From contig JAUCEF010000001.1 of assembly GCA_033558025.1 (NCBI GenBank), forward strand, positions 3,472,001 through 3,536,000: a stretch of 64,000 nucleotides of DNA, in the 5' to 3' direction. This DNA comes from Phytophthora sp. 'mugwort'. Lineage: Eukaryota; Oomycota; Peronosporomycetes; Peronosporales; Peronosporaceae. The number at the start of each line of letters is the position of its first letter. Positions within the stretch are counted from its first letter, which is position 1. The position numbers were made by a program, and so were the translations under genes. The notes below the pieces were generated by a model, which saw nothing but the letters and a program-made list of their open reading frames with translations, made no database searches and had not been told where the DNA came from. This document shows, in pieces, positions 40,471-52,682 of the stretch.

Positions 40471-42921
40471 TCAGCATTTTGCCGCAAATAAGCACCTTTT
40501 GTCCCACCGCTTGACGTAATACTCGGTGAGTTGGCGGCCATAATCCCGCCACTTGATCCACTCGGTCTGCTGTTCAGGACTGAGGTCTGGAAACAAATCC
40601 AAGTGCATGTCGTGGTCCGCTTTCGCGTCGTGAAGAAGCACCGATCGCGCCGCGTGGTCGTAACGCAGACGCTCCGTGCCACGAACAATTGACATTTTCC
40701 GGCTCGGGTTGTTGCTGTACACCACTCTGTCGCCAAATTTGACTTGACGCTTAAGAGAGCGACCAACGCCGTCTTGTAAAAAACCCTCTTCGGGTACACC
40801 CACAATATCAGCTAATGTGTTGAGGATGTCGTACTGCTCAGTAGCATCGTCGATTTTCAGGCCCACAGCGTCACCAAGTCGTCCTTCGGCCACGAGCGCG
40901 CCCGCAACACGATGGACGGACACGTCCCGTGCCTCTGGGATGTAGTTTCCGGCCTCAGGAGCCTGACCGTGGTCGCCTACGACAACGACAATGGTGTCAT
41001 TGAGGATCCCTGCGACGGACATACGCTCCATAAACTTGCCAAACTCCATATCCGAAAAGTACCGCATCTCGACGTAGTTTTTGATGCTGTCTGCGTATTC
41101 TACGCCGTCGTAGAGCGCAGAAAAGTCAGGTTTTGCCGATTCGGCGTACCACGTCGGACGTTCCTCGTACGAAACGTGACTGGAAATTGTGTAGTGTGTT
41201 AGAAAAAGAGGCTTTTTGGCTTCTCCTTTTGCCACGCGCTCGGTTTGCTCTTTAGTTTTATTCACCATGAGATCGCCAAGAAGTTGGAAACTGACATCGT
41301 CATGCACACCCCAGTAGAGCTGGCGATGTTCCTTGCCAAACCATTGATCAGGCGTAATGCCAAGGTCACTTTCCGCCAGCTTGATCATTTCATCCCGACC
41401 CCACACAGTATCAAAGCCGTGTGAAGGAAGGAATGTATCCCAATCATCATAGTCGGTCTTACACCCCGTGGTGAAGAATGGTTCGTAGCCTTTAGCCTTG
41501 AAGAACTGTGGCAAACCATCAAGCTGGTAATTCTTCTTCCCACCAGTCATCCCTGAGTCTGCTACGCTGTCGTAAGGAACCTGAGCAAACAGTAAACTCT
41601 CCACAGAGCGACTAGTTCGCCAGCTCGACCACATGTTGCTGAACGCCACGCCACGCTGGGCCCATTTGTCGAAACTGGGCGTGACTGTGAGATTGCTGCC
41701 TCGAAACAGGTTGGACGGGTCCTCTTCACCCACAAGATAGTGCGAGTCGTGGAACCTGAAAGACTCGACCACGACGAGCAACACGTTCGGCGGGTTCTCG
41801 TTCTCCACCTTGACGTCAAATGCGAGGTCTCCATGGAATCCAGTCGTACGTCGATATAGTGAGTCCTCTTGAAATAGCTCAAAGTCCTCGGTAGCCGTGT
41901 GAATATACGTTCGAGCCAAAATGCTGCCGTTCGCGATTAACGGCAGAAATCCTTGCGACGAGACGAACAACGCGTGCATAAAGAGCTCATTTAACGTCGC
42001 GTTCAGCGCTGCATACGCAACCAGCGCTGAGCACGCCTGGCTCAGCGCCAGCACCAACCCAGGCAGTATCACCAGTGCCACAACGACAACAATCCCTCGG
42101 ATGCGGCCTCCACACGACTTCACGTCCGTTTTTGGGATCTCATCCGCCTTATCCTCGTCAATCACCGCAACCTTCTCGCTCTGGCCCAGAAACCCCGTCA
42201 TCTCGCCCACGCCTTCCTCCAAGCTGCGCCCGCGCCCGTCAATTCCAATCTCACTTCGCTCCAGCTTCCGTTGCACGCACCTGGTCAGCACTTGAATGGC
42301 CTCGTCTGTGGGACTCCATCGCGTCAGGTTTGCCCACTTGTTCCGTGCCCTCACCGCAGCAAATAGCGTCGCCGTTACCACTGCCAGCGTAGCACTGAGA
42401 TACGCTTGATTCATCTCGGTACTCGAGATCTCCGCGGCGCTGGCGTTGCTCGACTCGTGGATGGCCATTTTCACTAAATCAAAGTTGAAGCGCATGTCCC
42501 GGATCCGCACCAGCAGCAAGTCCGCCACGAATGGCACAGCCATCAGCGCGAACAGCAGCAGTGACGCCGTGAACCTCACGGCTGTTGCCATCGGCTGCGC
42601 TCGTCTCTGCCGGAAATCCAGAGGCTTCTGGACGTCCTCGTGCTCGCCCACCTCCTGGACTTCCTGGCACGTGTCGTACCGCTGCTTGAGCCAATTGTCC
42701 ACGGCCCACAGCGCGGCCGCGAGGTATGTGGCGCACACGAGGTCCTGTAACGCGCCGAGAGCCATGGCGCCCGCCTGGACATCCAGCGTCACGTCCCGCT
42801 CGGTGCCGTACATGGTGATGAGGCTGTGCAGCGTCAGCACGCGGTAGACGCAGAAGAAGACGAGGGTTACGCAGTAGACGAAGGCCCAGGGCGCCCACAG
42901 CGCCGTGATGACTGGACGCAT
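40471..42921 (-). CDS. LTA-synthase-like membrane sulfatase C
   Basis: Single exon, 816 aa, the shortest copy: it begins MRPVITALWAPWAFVYCVTL almost directly at TM1 and lacks the ~45-residue N-terminal cytosolic segment of the others. An upstream exon may be missing. The other four TM segments and the catalytic motifs are intact: NVLLVVVESFRF, WRTSRSVESLLFAQ, TISSHVSY, VVGDHGQAPEAGN. The last reads EAGN where the other three copies read EFGN or EYGY. The tail is YVKRWDKRCLFAAKC. It is convergent with sulfatase B and upstream of the region disturbed by the gypsy insertion. Confidence 0.85.
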   Translation of the reverse strand: MRPVITALWAPWAFVYCVTLVFFCVYRVLTLHSLITMYGTERDVTLDVQAGAMALGALQDLVCATYLAAALWAVDNWLKQRYDTCQEVQEVGEHEDVQKPLDFRQRRAQPMATAVRFTASLLLFALMAVPFVADLLLVRIRDMRFNFDLVKMAIHESSNASAAEISSTEMNQAYLSATLAVVTATLFAAVRARNKWANLTRWSPTDEAIQVLTRCVQRKLERSEIGIDGRGRSLEEGVGEMTGFLGQSEKVAVIDEDKADEIPKTDVKSCGGRIRGIVVVVALVILPGLVLALSQACSALVAYAALNATLNELFMHALFVSSQGFLPLIANGSILARTYIHTATEDFELFQEDSLYRRTTGFHGDLAFDVKVENENPPNVLLVVVESFRFHDSHYLVGEEDPSNLFRGSNLTVTPSFDKWAQRGVAFSNMWSSWRTSRSVESLLFAQVPYDSVADSGMTGGKKNYQLDGLPQFFKAKGYEPFFTTGCKTDYDDWDTFLPSHGFDTVWGRDEMIKLAESDLGITPDQWFGKEHRQLYWGVHDDVSFQLLGDLMVNKTKEQTERVAKGEAKKPLFLTHYTISSHVSYEERPTWYAESAKPDFSALYDGVEYADSIKNYVEMRYFSDMEFGKFMERMSVAGILNDTIVVVVGDHGQAPEAGNYIPEARDVSVHRVAGALVAEGRLGDAVGLKIDDATEQYDILNTLADIVGVPEEGFLQDGVGRSLKRQVKFGDRVVYSNNPSRKMSIVRGTERLRYDHAARSVLLHDAKADHDMHLDLFPDLSPEQQTEWIKWRDYGRQLTEYYVKRWDKRCLFAAKC

Positions 42922-44240
42922 GGAAGGTTTGTAGCAAGTTCGAGAGTGGTGACTGAGGTGGACAAACGTACCTAGTCATGCACTGATAATTGGGAGTTTG
43001 TATGGCCCAACAAGGCCAGAACAGCTGTTTCATTTTGCTGGAGGGTACATGGGGCATGTGCGTGCCGTAAACTTCAGTGAGAATCATGGTGAGACGGCAC
43101 CGCAATGAGACTGATGTTTATTAAATGTATACCAACCAGTACAGGTTAGTCCCAATATCGTCATTCACCCGAGGGATGTCACCACTAATTGCAGCGAGTA
43201 CTACATTGCTTTATTGTGTTGATTGATGTGGAGAAACGATTTTGCCGTTTCGCGTGCTCAGCCCCATCTTTGGAGCGGTGCAACGGCCACATAGTGACGC
43301 TAGGCATCACACAATACGCGCGCACATGACCCTGTTTCCTGCTCAGCTGCACAGTAGCTTCCTGAACTGCTCGAGTTCTCATCGTCGTTTCCTATGACAT
43401 GGAGAAGGATGCCCTTGGCCGTCAGACCATTTGTTGGATCAATCGGTGCGGGTGATCATTGGTTATTCGTGAGTTAGCTGAGAAGAAAGTTGTGTAAGAT
43501 ACATGTGGCTAGGCATTTGTATGAGCAATTTCCTCACCTGTGGTCCCTCCCTATACCGATAGCTACCGGCTGGAAGTAAGATAAGCGGCTTTATTCGGTT
43601 GGGAAAGTTTGCGAACGGGCTTATCTTGAGTTCGCCTCGCGGGAGTCATCAGCCTGATGACCATAAGAGGGATCAGGAAGGCACTGCATTACAGCACTTT
43701 ATTAATCAAGGAAGGATCGGCGTTTACGACTTTCTACAAACAGCTCCTGGATTTTCACTTCGTGTTGCTTTGGATACCTGTACATGTACAAAGTATAATA
43801 TCCAGGAGTATGCCAATGTGAAGCTGTCCTAGCTCATCCATGAGTTTGCATCGTACGTACTGTTGGGTGTCAGTGCCAGAGGTGACAACCATCCAGCAGG
43901 GCGCCGCTTTCACCGAGGGTCTCACCCGCCTCCGTATCCTCAAACGCACCGTGGCCTGTGTCTACTAGGTTTCGTTTTGTACGTCCTTAAAGAAGAAGCT
44001 TTTTAAAGTAGATTAACATATAGTGTCTGCCTCCTGGCGTGACCTTTTTCCTCTACAGGACTTCGTGTCCTCGGGCGATAGAACGACTGAAGAAAAGGGA
44101 GATGCCGACGCACAATGAACACAGTCGTTCAAGAATGCTTCGTATCCTTTACCTTGAAACTCTGCGGCAGACCGAAAAGCTCAACATCTGCTTAACCTCC
44201 TGTCATCCGGAGTTTTTTAGGAGGACTCAGTGACATCTAG
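42922..44240. other. Intergenic upstream of sulfatase C
   Basis: Holds the sulfatase C promoter. Frames at 43185-43382, 43599-43832, 43755-43949 and 44039-44233 are short, mutually overlapping and show no domain. No repeat was matched elsewhere in the window. Confidence 0.35.
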
Positions 44241-44475
44241 GACTCCGCAATGCGAAAAGGAAATGTCTTTGTAGATCAACTATTTTGATGTGAACAAGCT
44301 GGCACCTTCGCAGATAAGTGTAGAGGGAAGGGAAATGCTTGGCAAAACGTTCAGTTTCGCGAAAGTTGCTAGATTACCCATTTTGTCGAAATAGTAAAAT
44401 ATTTTGCCAACGTTAAAATCAATTCTTGATAAGAAACTAGAGCAAAACATACATGTCCCGTAAATTATAAGATAG
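44241..44475 (-). repeat. 3' flank of the lost fifth sulfatase (copy of 54140-54382)
   Basis: Shared blocks with 54140-54382 include ttgtagatcaac, ttttgatgtg, gttacccattttgtc/gattacccattttgtc, aatagtaaaata and agagcaaaac, in the same order and orientation. At 54 kb this sequence is the 3' flank of sulfatase D. Here it ends at the left LTR of the gypsy element. The match is patchy, implying an old duplication. Confidence 0.7.
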
Positions 44476-45224
44476 AGTCGTTGTCTTCGTCACCACCCCA
44501 GCTAGGGCAGATCTTTCTTGAAGCTCCGTGAAACCACAGCCCGGCTGATGCCAGTCCCCGGACGCCCCCACCCCCGACGGTGGTCGTCGCGGAACAGTAA
44601 TGGCGGGGCTCAGTTAACGACACACGAGGACCCAGGCGTCCACCCGTGGACGACACCGACAGACCGGCCGATGGCTTTCCCGACGCACTACCATGTGTCC
44701 ACTAAATCGATCTTTTACTCTTACGAACAGTTCCTCACTCACGGTTGTATCTTGCTCTCTGGCCCGCAAATTCTGTATTGAGCCCTCGCTCGACCGCTAA
44801 CCCCGCCTGCAGCGCTTCACCCGACCGCTGACCCGGCCGAAAGCGACTCTTCACCCCGAATCTTCGTCTCCGTGCTTCCAGAGTCGTCCGTTCGCCACCC
44901 TGTCCCTCACTTCGTGTGAGCCCATCGCCACGCAGCTGCCTACGCCTACTGTTCCCTGCCTGCTTACCGCCGCTAGTCCTCCTTATTTCGCTGCTGCACG
45001 TCCGCCTTGGTCTGCTATTGCTCGTCAATCCTGGTCTCCTGCTGCTCGTCCGTCTTGATCTGCTGTTGTCTGTTCGTGTTGATCTGCTGTTGCTCGTCCA
45101 CCTTGATCCTCTGCCGCTCGTTCGTCTTGATCTCCTGCTGCCCGTCCGTCTGCTGCTTTTCCGTTTACTCCCTGTCTGCCAGGTCGATCAGCTTGCCGCT
45201 CTGCCGATGCACACCATGCCTACT
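44476..45224 (-). repeat. 3' LTR of the gypsy element
   Basis: 749 bp. Differs from the other LTR at three positions seen by direct comparison: 44521 (a versus g at 53369), 44614 (t versus c at 53462), 44693 (a versus g at 53541). All are transitions. Contains a ~24-bp imperfect tandem repeat at about 45011-45165 (unit like ctgctgctcgtccgtcttga). Confidence 0.92.
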
Positions 45225-45840
45225 CGCCATCCCGTTCAAACTTGTCCGCGAGCTTGCCGCTGTCAAGCAACGCCTCATATCCCTGCAGGTCCACCCATCG
45301 TCGCTGCAATGTGGCTCCTGGGGCTGCACGAAATTCGAGTTCCTACTGTAACTCATAGTGGTCCGCCCGGTTGCGTACTCGTTGGCGGCCTCTCTCGACG
45401 ATCGGCCCGTACACTGGTTGGTTCCCTTAGGTCAGGGAGCTACGCTTGTTTCCGTGAGCGTCCTCGTCCTCGTAGTACTTGTGCTGCTCCTTGTTCCTAC
45501 CGTCCGCTGCCCGCATTCTCTGGCTCGTCTTGGGGTGCTCGATCGTCGTGAACCCGGCTATCAGCATCTGTGTTAGTCGCCGCTGCTGCTGTGGCCCCCG
45601 GCTCGTCACACGAGCACTCCGTCGCATTGCACTCTCTGCTCTCGCTGCCGTAGTTGCCTGCTCTCCTCCTGTTGTTGCGCTGCCTGGTCATGGCGCTTAC
45701 GTCGTCTCTTCGGCAAGCTGCCGCTCGGTTCATCGGCGCTTGGCCGTTTGTTGCCGCTCAGCCTCGGACCATCTTGTCGGCGAGGTTGCGATCTATTTTC
45801 GGGGCCGCTTTGCGTTACGTCTCCACTGTCAGCTCCATTC

Positions 45841-47298
45841 CTAGCCGTTGTTGCTGTCGTTGGTGCCGCTTCCTGCTGCGACTGCTCCACTTCCACCGGT
45901 CTGGTCACTGCAGTGAGCCACCACCTCTTCCTGATGGTCGAGCCTGACGGCCCGCACGTTATCAAAGCCTGCGTCCCCGAGAACTCGTGCTGGCCCCATC
46001 CATTGGTGCGCTAGCTTGATGATCCCCTTGCCGCGCGGTGGTTTCAGGACCCAGACCAGGTCTCCCACCTCGAACTTCGCGTTTCTTCTGACTCGATGAT
46101 TGCAGAACCTTGCCCTCCGGCCCTGATCTCGAGCCGCTGCCTGCTGAGCAATCTCATTAGCCTGCGTTATGTGCTTGACTAACGGCTGGTGACAAGCCGC
46201 GCATGACCCGATCTGTGTCACTCCATTAGTTCTCAGCAGTTCATTGGGAGCCCCCAGTCTCCTCCCCATGAGCAGCTCATTTGGTGAGTACCCCATCGTG
46301 GTGTGCCTGGCGCCATTGCACGCGTACAGGGCGCACGGGAGCTTGTTGCCCCAGTCTCTCTGCTCCTCAGTGACGTACGTGCTAACCATATCCTTCCAGG
46401 TTCTATGGGACCGTTTCACTAGCCCAGGCAGCGCAGGTCGATAAGCCACTGGCCTGGTTTGCCTTGCCTGTAACAACGCCACTAACTCTTCCACCACTTT
46501 GCCGTTCAGTTCCGGCGCTCCATCCATCACCAACTCCCATAGGGGCCCATACACCAAGATGACCCGTTCCATGATGAAGCGCGCAATATCCAGAGCCGTA
46601 TGCGCCGGTACCGCCACAGCCACAGCCACTGCGTACCGAGTCGCATACTCGACAGCAGCAATCACGTAGCGATTCCCCCCTCCTGTAACTGGCAGAGGCC
46701 CAGCCACGTCCAAAGCCCACCGGTCCCCCACGAAGCCCAAACAGAGACTACGTAACGGCGGGATGATCTCCTTTAGTCTCGCCTTACGGGTTCCACAATC
46801 CCGACAGGTTTGCACCCACTGCTTCATAGTCATCCCCATCTTCGGCCACCAGTAGACCGCTGCCACACGTGCATGTGTTTGGGGTATCCGCTGATGCCCT
46901 GCGAAGATGGAGTCGTGCGCCTCCCTCAGGACCTTGTGCCGTAGCGCAGCGGGCACAATAACACGGCGTTCACCTGTCACCGTCACTCCGTACGCCAGTC
47001 CCGCGACGCTGACAATCTCCACAGTTCCATGCCGGCCCGTTCGCAGTAACTCCTTCACTTGTTTGTCCTGCTGTTGCTGCTCCTGGGGCTCAGCGTCCGT
47101 CAGTTGTCCTTCTCCACCTCGTCGTGGCTCTCGCCCTACTCCCGTTGCTGCCGCTGCTCCTACTTGCAAGACTGGTGCTCTTGAGAGCGCGTCCGCAACC
47201 ACATTGGTCGATCCCGGGCGGTAGATGATAGTGAAGTCGTACTCCTGCAAGTGGAGCGACCACCGATGTAACCGACCCGTGATATTCTTGCTGCGCAT
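45841..47298 (-). pseudogene. Gypsy RNase H C-terminus and integrase
   Basis: Open for 485 codons. The start is the end of RNase H (RWSLHLQEYDFTIIYRPGST, VVADALSR). The integrase zinc-binding domain follows (HDSIFAGHQRIPQTH...CRDCGTRK), then the core with RWALDVAGPL (first Asp) and ELVMDGAPELNG (second Asp). The third acidic residue is missing: where GLVER-x-x-RT is expected, the protein reads GLVKRSHRTWKD (codon AAA at 46416-46414), a Glu-to-Lys change by one G-to-A. The C-terminal part (KFEVGDLVWVLKPPRGKGII) is a normal integrase tail. The open frame is long but catalytically dead as read. Confidence 0.85.
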
Positions 47299-49320
47299 AA
47301 GTAGCCCAGCGCTGCATGATCAGTGACCAACTCGAACCTCCTGCCGTAGAGATACGGCCTGAAAAGCTTATAGCCCACACGACAGCAGCGCACTCCAAAT
47401 CTGTGATATTGTACTTAGCGACCGTGGGTGAGTTCACCTTGGACGCATACGTGATCGGTTGCTCGCTTTTGCCCTGATCCTGCATCAGCGCCGCGCCCAG
47501 CCCCACTGTGGAGGCATCAGTCACTAGTTAAATGGCTTCTCGAAGTCTGGATAGACCAGCAACGGCCGTTCCATCAGCACCTTCTTCAACCCATCGAACG
47601 CTGCTTGCTGCTTCTCTCCCCATTCCCACGTGCTACCCTTCTCAGCAACATCGTCCTAGGAGCTGCTTTGCTACCAAAGCTTGCAATGAAAAGCCTGTAG
47701 TACCCGGCGAGGTGGACAAACCTCTTCACTGCTTTGTCGTTCTCGGGCACTGGACTCCCGGACACTCCGTACCAAGCTCTCTATCGGCCGAATGTCGTCA
47801 GCATTCAACTCGTGTCCCAAGTACTCTAACCGCGTGGTGCCGAAGCTACACTTCGCAGGTTCAAAGACAGCCCAGCTCTAGACAGCCTTTCCAACACCGC
47901 TGTCAGCTCCACAATATGACGAGCGACACCTCCCTTGCTGAAGATAATGACGTCGTCTAGATATACGAGGCAGCATTGCCAAGTCAGCCTCTCAGCACTG
48001 CATCCATCATCCGTTGAAAGGTGCCCGGCACATTCTCCAGCCCGAACGGCATCCTCACGAAACGAAAGAGCCCCTTCCTCGTCACGAAACCTGCTTGTCA
48101 CGGTCCTTGAGCGCGACTGGTACCTGCCAGTACCCTGCATGTAGGTCTGCGCTGCTGAAGCGCTGAGCCCCGTACATGTTCTCCAGCGTCTCGTCGATCC
48201 GCGGCAACGGATAAACGTTCTTCTTGGTTATCGCGTTCAGCATGCGGTCGTCGATGCAGAATCGCACCGTTTCGTCCTTCTTCTTCACTAGTACTACAGG
48301 GAAGCCTCAGGCGCCATGGCTTCGCTCTACCACACACCCCATGCAGCATCCTGTCGACTTCGTCGTCAATCACCTTGAGTACCTCATGGGCGTGTCGCCT
48401 CGGTCGTACCTTGATCGGTGTCTCATCGCCCGTGTGGATCTCGCACTCGGCACCTAGTGTCGTGGCAGTGGGCAACCCTCTCGTGGTCAAGGAGGGAGGT
48501 GAAGCACCTCACCGTCTTGACCATCAGCTCGCGGTCGTCACCCACCATGTCGCCGAGCTCCAAGTCTGACTCGTTGCTGAGCGGCTGCTCCACCGTCTGC
48601 ATCTCCTGGTCTAGCCACTGCTGCACACACTCCCTGTCCAACTCGCCCGTGACCTCCATGATCTTCATCTCGCTGTCGTTCGGCACCCAAGTCCCTAACG
48701 TCTCCTTGCTCGGGAGCTCGTGGTGCGCCCCATCAAACTGAGTATCGGCACCGTGATCCCTCCGTCTTCCACCGTGGCTACCGTCGGGGCTAACAGCAAA
48801 TGCTGCTGCCTCCTTGCCCGGGCAGTCCCTTTGGTACCTAGCCTTCGGCATGAATACACCAGTCGTCCCCTCCGGAGCTGTAACTGCGAGCCTTACGTAG
48901 TGCACCGTCTGCGTGTGGATCTTCGCCTTCCTGATCAGGCGAACTTTAACTGTCCGCGTCTCCTGTTGTGGCATCGCGCCGATGCCCGAGAATGGGACCA
49001 CCACTTCGGCGTCCCCGTCGTACCACTTCATCTCGCTCGCTATGAGGTCAATCTCCGCTCCGTGGTCGTACATCCAGTCCTCTCCCACGAGGAAGCCTCT
49101 CGTCTCGCTATCCATCAGTAACGAGTTGACTACCATGGGCTGCTGATACAGTGTCGCGAACCTGAACCTCCAGACACCGAAGACCTTGACCGCAGTGCCG
49201 CTAAAGCCCTCCATGTAGTCCACAGGCGCCATCGTGGCTAAACGCTCGCCGTACTACTGCCACCACTTGCCGGCCGTGATGTACTGAGCGTACGTGTCCC
49301 GCTTGATAGGCTTGCGCTCA
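47090..49320 (-). pseudogene. Gypsy protease, reverse transcriptase and RNase H, fragmented
   Basis: At about 49310-49240 the expected protease triad D-T-G reads DTYAQY and a TAG follows WWQ. The frame then stays open as 49232-48423 (VDYMEGFSGTAVKVFGVWRF and the acidic linker DLELGDMVGDDRELM). RT appears in pieces: RFCIDDRMLNAITKKNVYPL (48288-48082), then CCLVYLDDVIIFSKGG (~47970) with an intact YLDD. RNase H begins LVTDASTVGLGAALMQDQG (47524). Frame changes occur near 48420, 48090, 47830 and 47530. No continuous Pol can be made from this copy. Confidence 0.85.
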
Positions 49321-52300
49321 CCCTTGACATCCGCCATGGCGGTGGGCAGCAGGCCCACTGCCCTGCCCGAGCTGCTCTCAACTTGGCCACGCTCAGCGGT
49401 GCCGAGGGCACGTCAAGTATCTTGACCGTGGGCCGCTCGTAAGTACTGCCGCTATGGTACTCGTAACACTTCTGCATGCGCCGCTGGTGCTTGATCTTGC
49501 GCAGCGAGTCTTTTGCGTATGGCAACGCCAGCCCTGCCGTCTCCGCCTCTTCTTCCGTCAAGCGTCTCCGCATGATGCCATCCGTTGCGACGGACATCAT
49601 CCATCGCCTGATAGACTCCCTTCTCGTTCTGCCGTACGCCCATCTCCTGTTCATGTTGTCGCTGCTCATGCTCGTACCGTCGTAGGCCTTGGCACGTCCC
49701 TTCCAGACACGCAGTTGGTAGCGGCGCCGCGCCCGTGACACACGCTGAGAGGTTTCCTTGTCCACCTCCCAGTCGTTTGCGGCGATCACCCTCAGACCCG
49801 TGGCGGTCGTCCATAACTGATGCGCGACTCCTTCCCACGTGTCATTCTCCCCGGCGACGTTGCCGGCCGCCAGCAACTCCATGCGGCGGCCCCAAGCTAA
49901 TGCCAGCTTTCCGAACCCATCGACGAGGACGTCGTGCCACTTCTCCAGCTCGCTGACTGCGTCGTGGGCGGCGATGCTCAACACCAACGCCTCACGGAAC
50001 TCGCAGCTGGATTTCGGCATCTCGAAGTCCTCCTCGTGCACCACTCCGTCCGTCCTCTTCGTCTCTTCACGGACCTCCGGTGGACACTCGCGCGGACATT
50101 GCGTGCAGGACGTCACGCTGCGTGATTGCTCTGACCGCGCTTGTTGCCTTCTTCGCAGCTCGATGCTTGCGCGTGCGTTCCCTCCGCTTCTCTGTGCGAT
50201 GGTCCCACCGCTCCTGTTCTTCAGCCTTCCACTTATGTGTCTCTGTGGTCAGCAACTTGAGCTCCAGCACCTTGGCTCCCATCTGATCACCCTTCTGTAT
50301 CTCGGCCTTCATGGTTGCCATCACCAAGACAGGACTGCCCACTCTGTCTGGTACACTGCGTCCTGATGCCTCGCCTCCCTGTTCAGGGCATGCCACCCGC
50401 ATCACCTCTGTCTTCTCTCGCTGTCTTCGTGGCAAGGGCTCGTTGTACTCCGCCAGGCCCCGCCGCTTCTTGCCCGCCTCCTTCTTCTGTTTGACGTTGT
50501 TGTCGTCCGCCGACTCCACCAGCTCCGTGTCGTCGTCCATGATCTTGACGTCTACCTTCTTGCTGTTGATGGAGCACGCGCCATCCCCAGCCTTGAACTT
50601 CTCCGCTGCCTTTGAGCGCGCCGCGTCGATCGCGCCATCCCCAGTCTTGACGCCGTCGTCCGCAGCTTCACGCCGTCTCTCCTTCTTGAGTGATGCATTC
50701 AGCCCCCCCCCCCTCTCCCGTTTCTTCTGGCGAGGCGTTGGCCACGCATTCTCGTCCTCGTTCTGGTCTCTGTCGCCCTCGCGCCGGTCTCGCGGATCGT
50801 ATTGCCGAGGCCCCTACATCCGCTGGCCGTTTCCCACCGTCTTATCGCTGCCTCCCTCCTTGGGGTTCTGAGCGCTGTCCGCTGCTAGGTCTTGCTGTTT
50901 CAGCTTGCACTGCCGCGCGAAGTGCCCAACGTACCCGCAATAGTAGCACGAGAGCCCTGGTGCTTGACCGTCGGCCGGTGACACTGGGTTCTTGGTGCCC
51001 GCGTACCGTCGATAGTTAGCCAACCGTTCCTCCTTCGTCTTCATCGGTGCCGGCCCATAGCGACTCCAGCCGCCGTCACGTGTCCCCAAGGGGGCATGCT
51101 GGTTCTGGCCCGCGCCGCCTTGGTTGACTCGCCCGCTTCTCCGTCCTGGTCCGTTCTGGCCACCAGTCTGAGGCGACTTTTGCGCGCCTGCTGGAAGGTT
51201 GTCCGTTGCGCCGCCCAGTCGAATTTTTGAACCGCCCGCAGGAGGGCTAGTGTCCAGCGACACCAACGTATAGCCTGGCGGTACCATGTACCCTTGCTGT
51301 GCCGGCGGCACCGCATAGCCAGCGTATCCCGGCGGCAGAAAAGCCACGTCGCCTTCAACGGCCATTGTCCCCATCGGGCTGACCATTCTTCCTTCGGCGT
51401 CATATCTGGGTGGCTTCTGAGGCGGCAGCTGCCCAAAGCCCATCATTCCTAAATTTGCCGGTCCAACAGCTCCTGGTGATCGCTTCTGCTCTGGCGACTC
51501 CAACGGCGCCGACACCCCCAGCAGCGTGCGTGGGTTGCTCACCCGCTGCGCATCCTGCTTCGCCATCGCTTCTTCAAGGCCGACCCCGATGACCTTCTCC
51601 AAACTTGCCGACCTGCCAAATGGCGACCCGTACCGCCTCGTCCAGGTAGCCGGCTCCCGTCCGCGCACGTAGGTTGCCGAGTCTTCGTTGCCCATGCCGT
51701 TCAAGAAGGCGTCGATCAGCCACTCTTCGCCAATGCTGCGGTCCGCCACAATCGCGCACAACACCGCGGCCTACTCGACCAACGGCTCGCCCCTCATCTG
51801 GTAGCGGTCGTTCAGGCTGCCGGCCACCTCTGGGTCTGATCGCTGTTCCCTGTACCGAGCTCTCAGCAAGCGCGCCAAGCTCTCGTCTGTCTCCTCCGCG
51901 ATACTGCTGATGACGTTGCCGTACCAGCGTAACGCCTCACCTTCCAAGTGCGACGCCATCTCGAAGTACACCTCATCGCTGCTCCAGTGAAGACCCAGCG
52001 TTCGTTCCTGTCGGCGTGCTTTCGTCTGGACAGCTCTCAACCACGTCGAGATCGGCATGGTGCTGTCGAGGCCCTTGAAGACGGGTAGACGCATCTGCTT
52101 CGGCCCACGATACTCCCTGATGATCTCTCGGACCGGTGCAGGCTGGTTCGTCGTGGTTCGTGGCGCTGGTGATGACACTCTGGGCGCTGGTGATGACACT
52201 CTGGGCGCTGGTTGTGGCTGAGGTGCTGTTCGTGGAGCTGGGGACGCCCGCCGGTTACGTGCTCTTCCATCGCCAACTTCCTCGTTCAAGTCGAGCGTCT

Positions 52301-52682
52301 CCTCGTCACTCTTAGCGTGCTGCTTGCTGGCACCCGCTTGTCCATTCTGCTCTTGCCTTTCGTGGCCGCCACGGCCGCCGGCTCCAGTCCCTTCCCCGTC
52401 GAAACCAGGGTCAGCGGTTTCGCCGCCTGAAGCTCGAGCTGCGTGCGGAGTGTCCGCGCTCGCCACGCGCACGTCGTCCGTCATCAGCTCCAGTTATCCT
52501 CCGTCGTCCGTCTCCACGACCAGCCGACTCTCCGTCCGCTGCTTCTTCCTGCGTGGCGTGGTGCGGGTGGGGTCCCAATCCCGTCGCCGCTGCGCTCGAA
52601 GCTCCCTCTCAGTAGTAGCTCCAAGCTCCGTCGCCATGTCCTCTTCCCTTAGTTTTCCCCTGTCCCAGTAACACAGACACAA
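49321..52682 (-). pseudogene. Gypsy Gag and Gag-Pol linker, with in-frame stops
   Basis: From 52682 the frame is interrupted by TAA at 52496-52494 and TAG at 51773-51771, but stays in phase (...QMRGEPLVE stop AAVLCAIVADR). Gag core features are MRLPVFKGLDSTMPISTWLR and HLEGEALRWYGN. The CCHC knuckle CYYCGYVGHFARQC (Cx2Cx4Hx4C) lies at about 50910-50950. A further stop at 50814 and a C11 run at 50703-50713 precede a Lys/Glu-rich linker (50540-50067). A frame change at about 50100 leads to 50116-49238. A 21-bp tandem repeat encoding VSSPAPR lies at about 52158-52215. Confidence 0.8.

Noticed and set aside
44916..45551. 211-codon Leu-rich frame across the LTR boundary
   Set aside because: Created by the LTR tandem repeat and duplicated in both LTRs; runs into non-LTR sequence, so not a gene.
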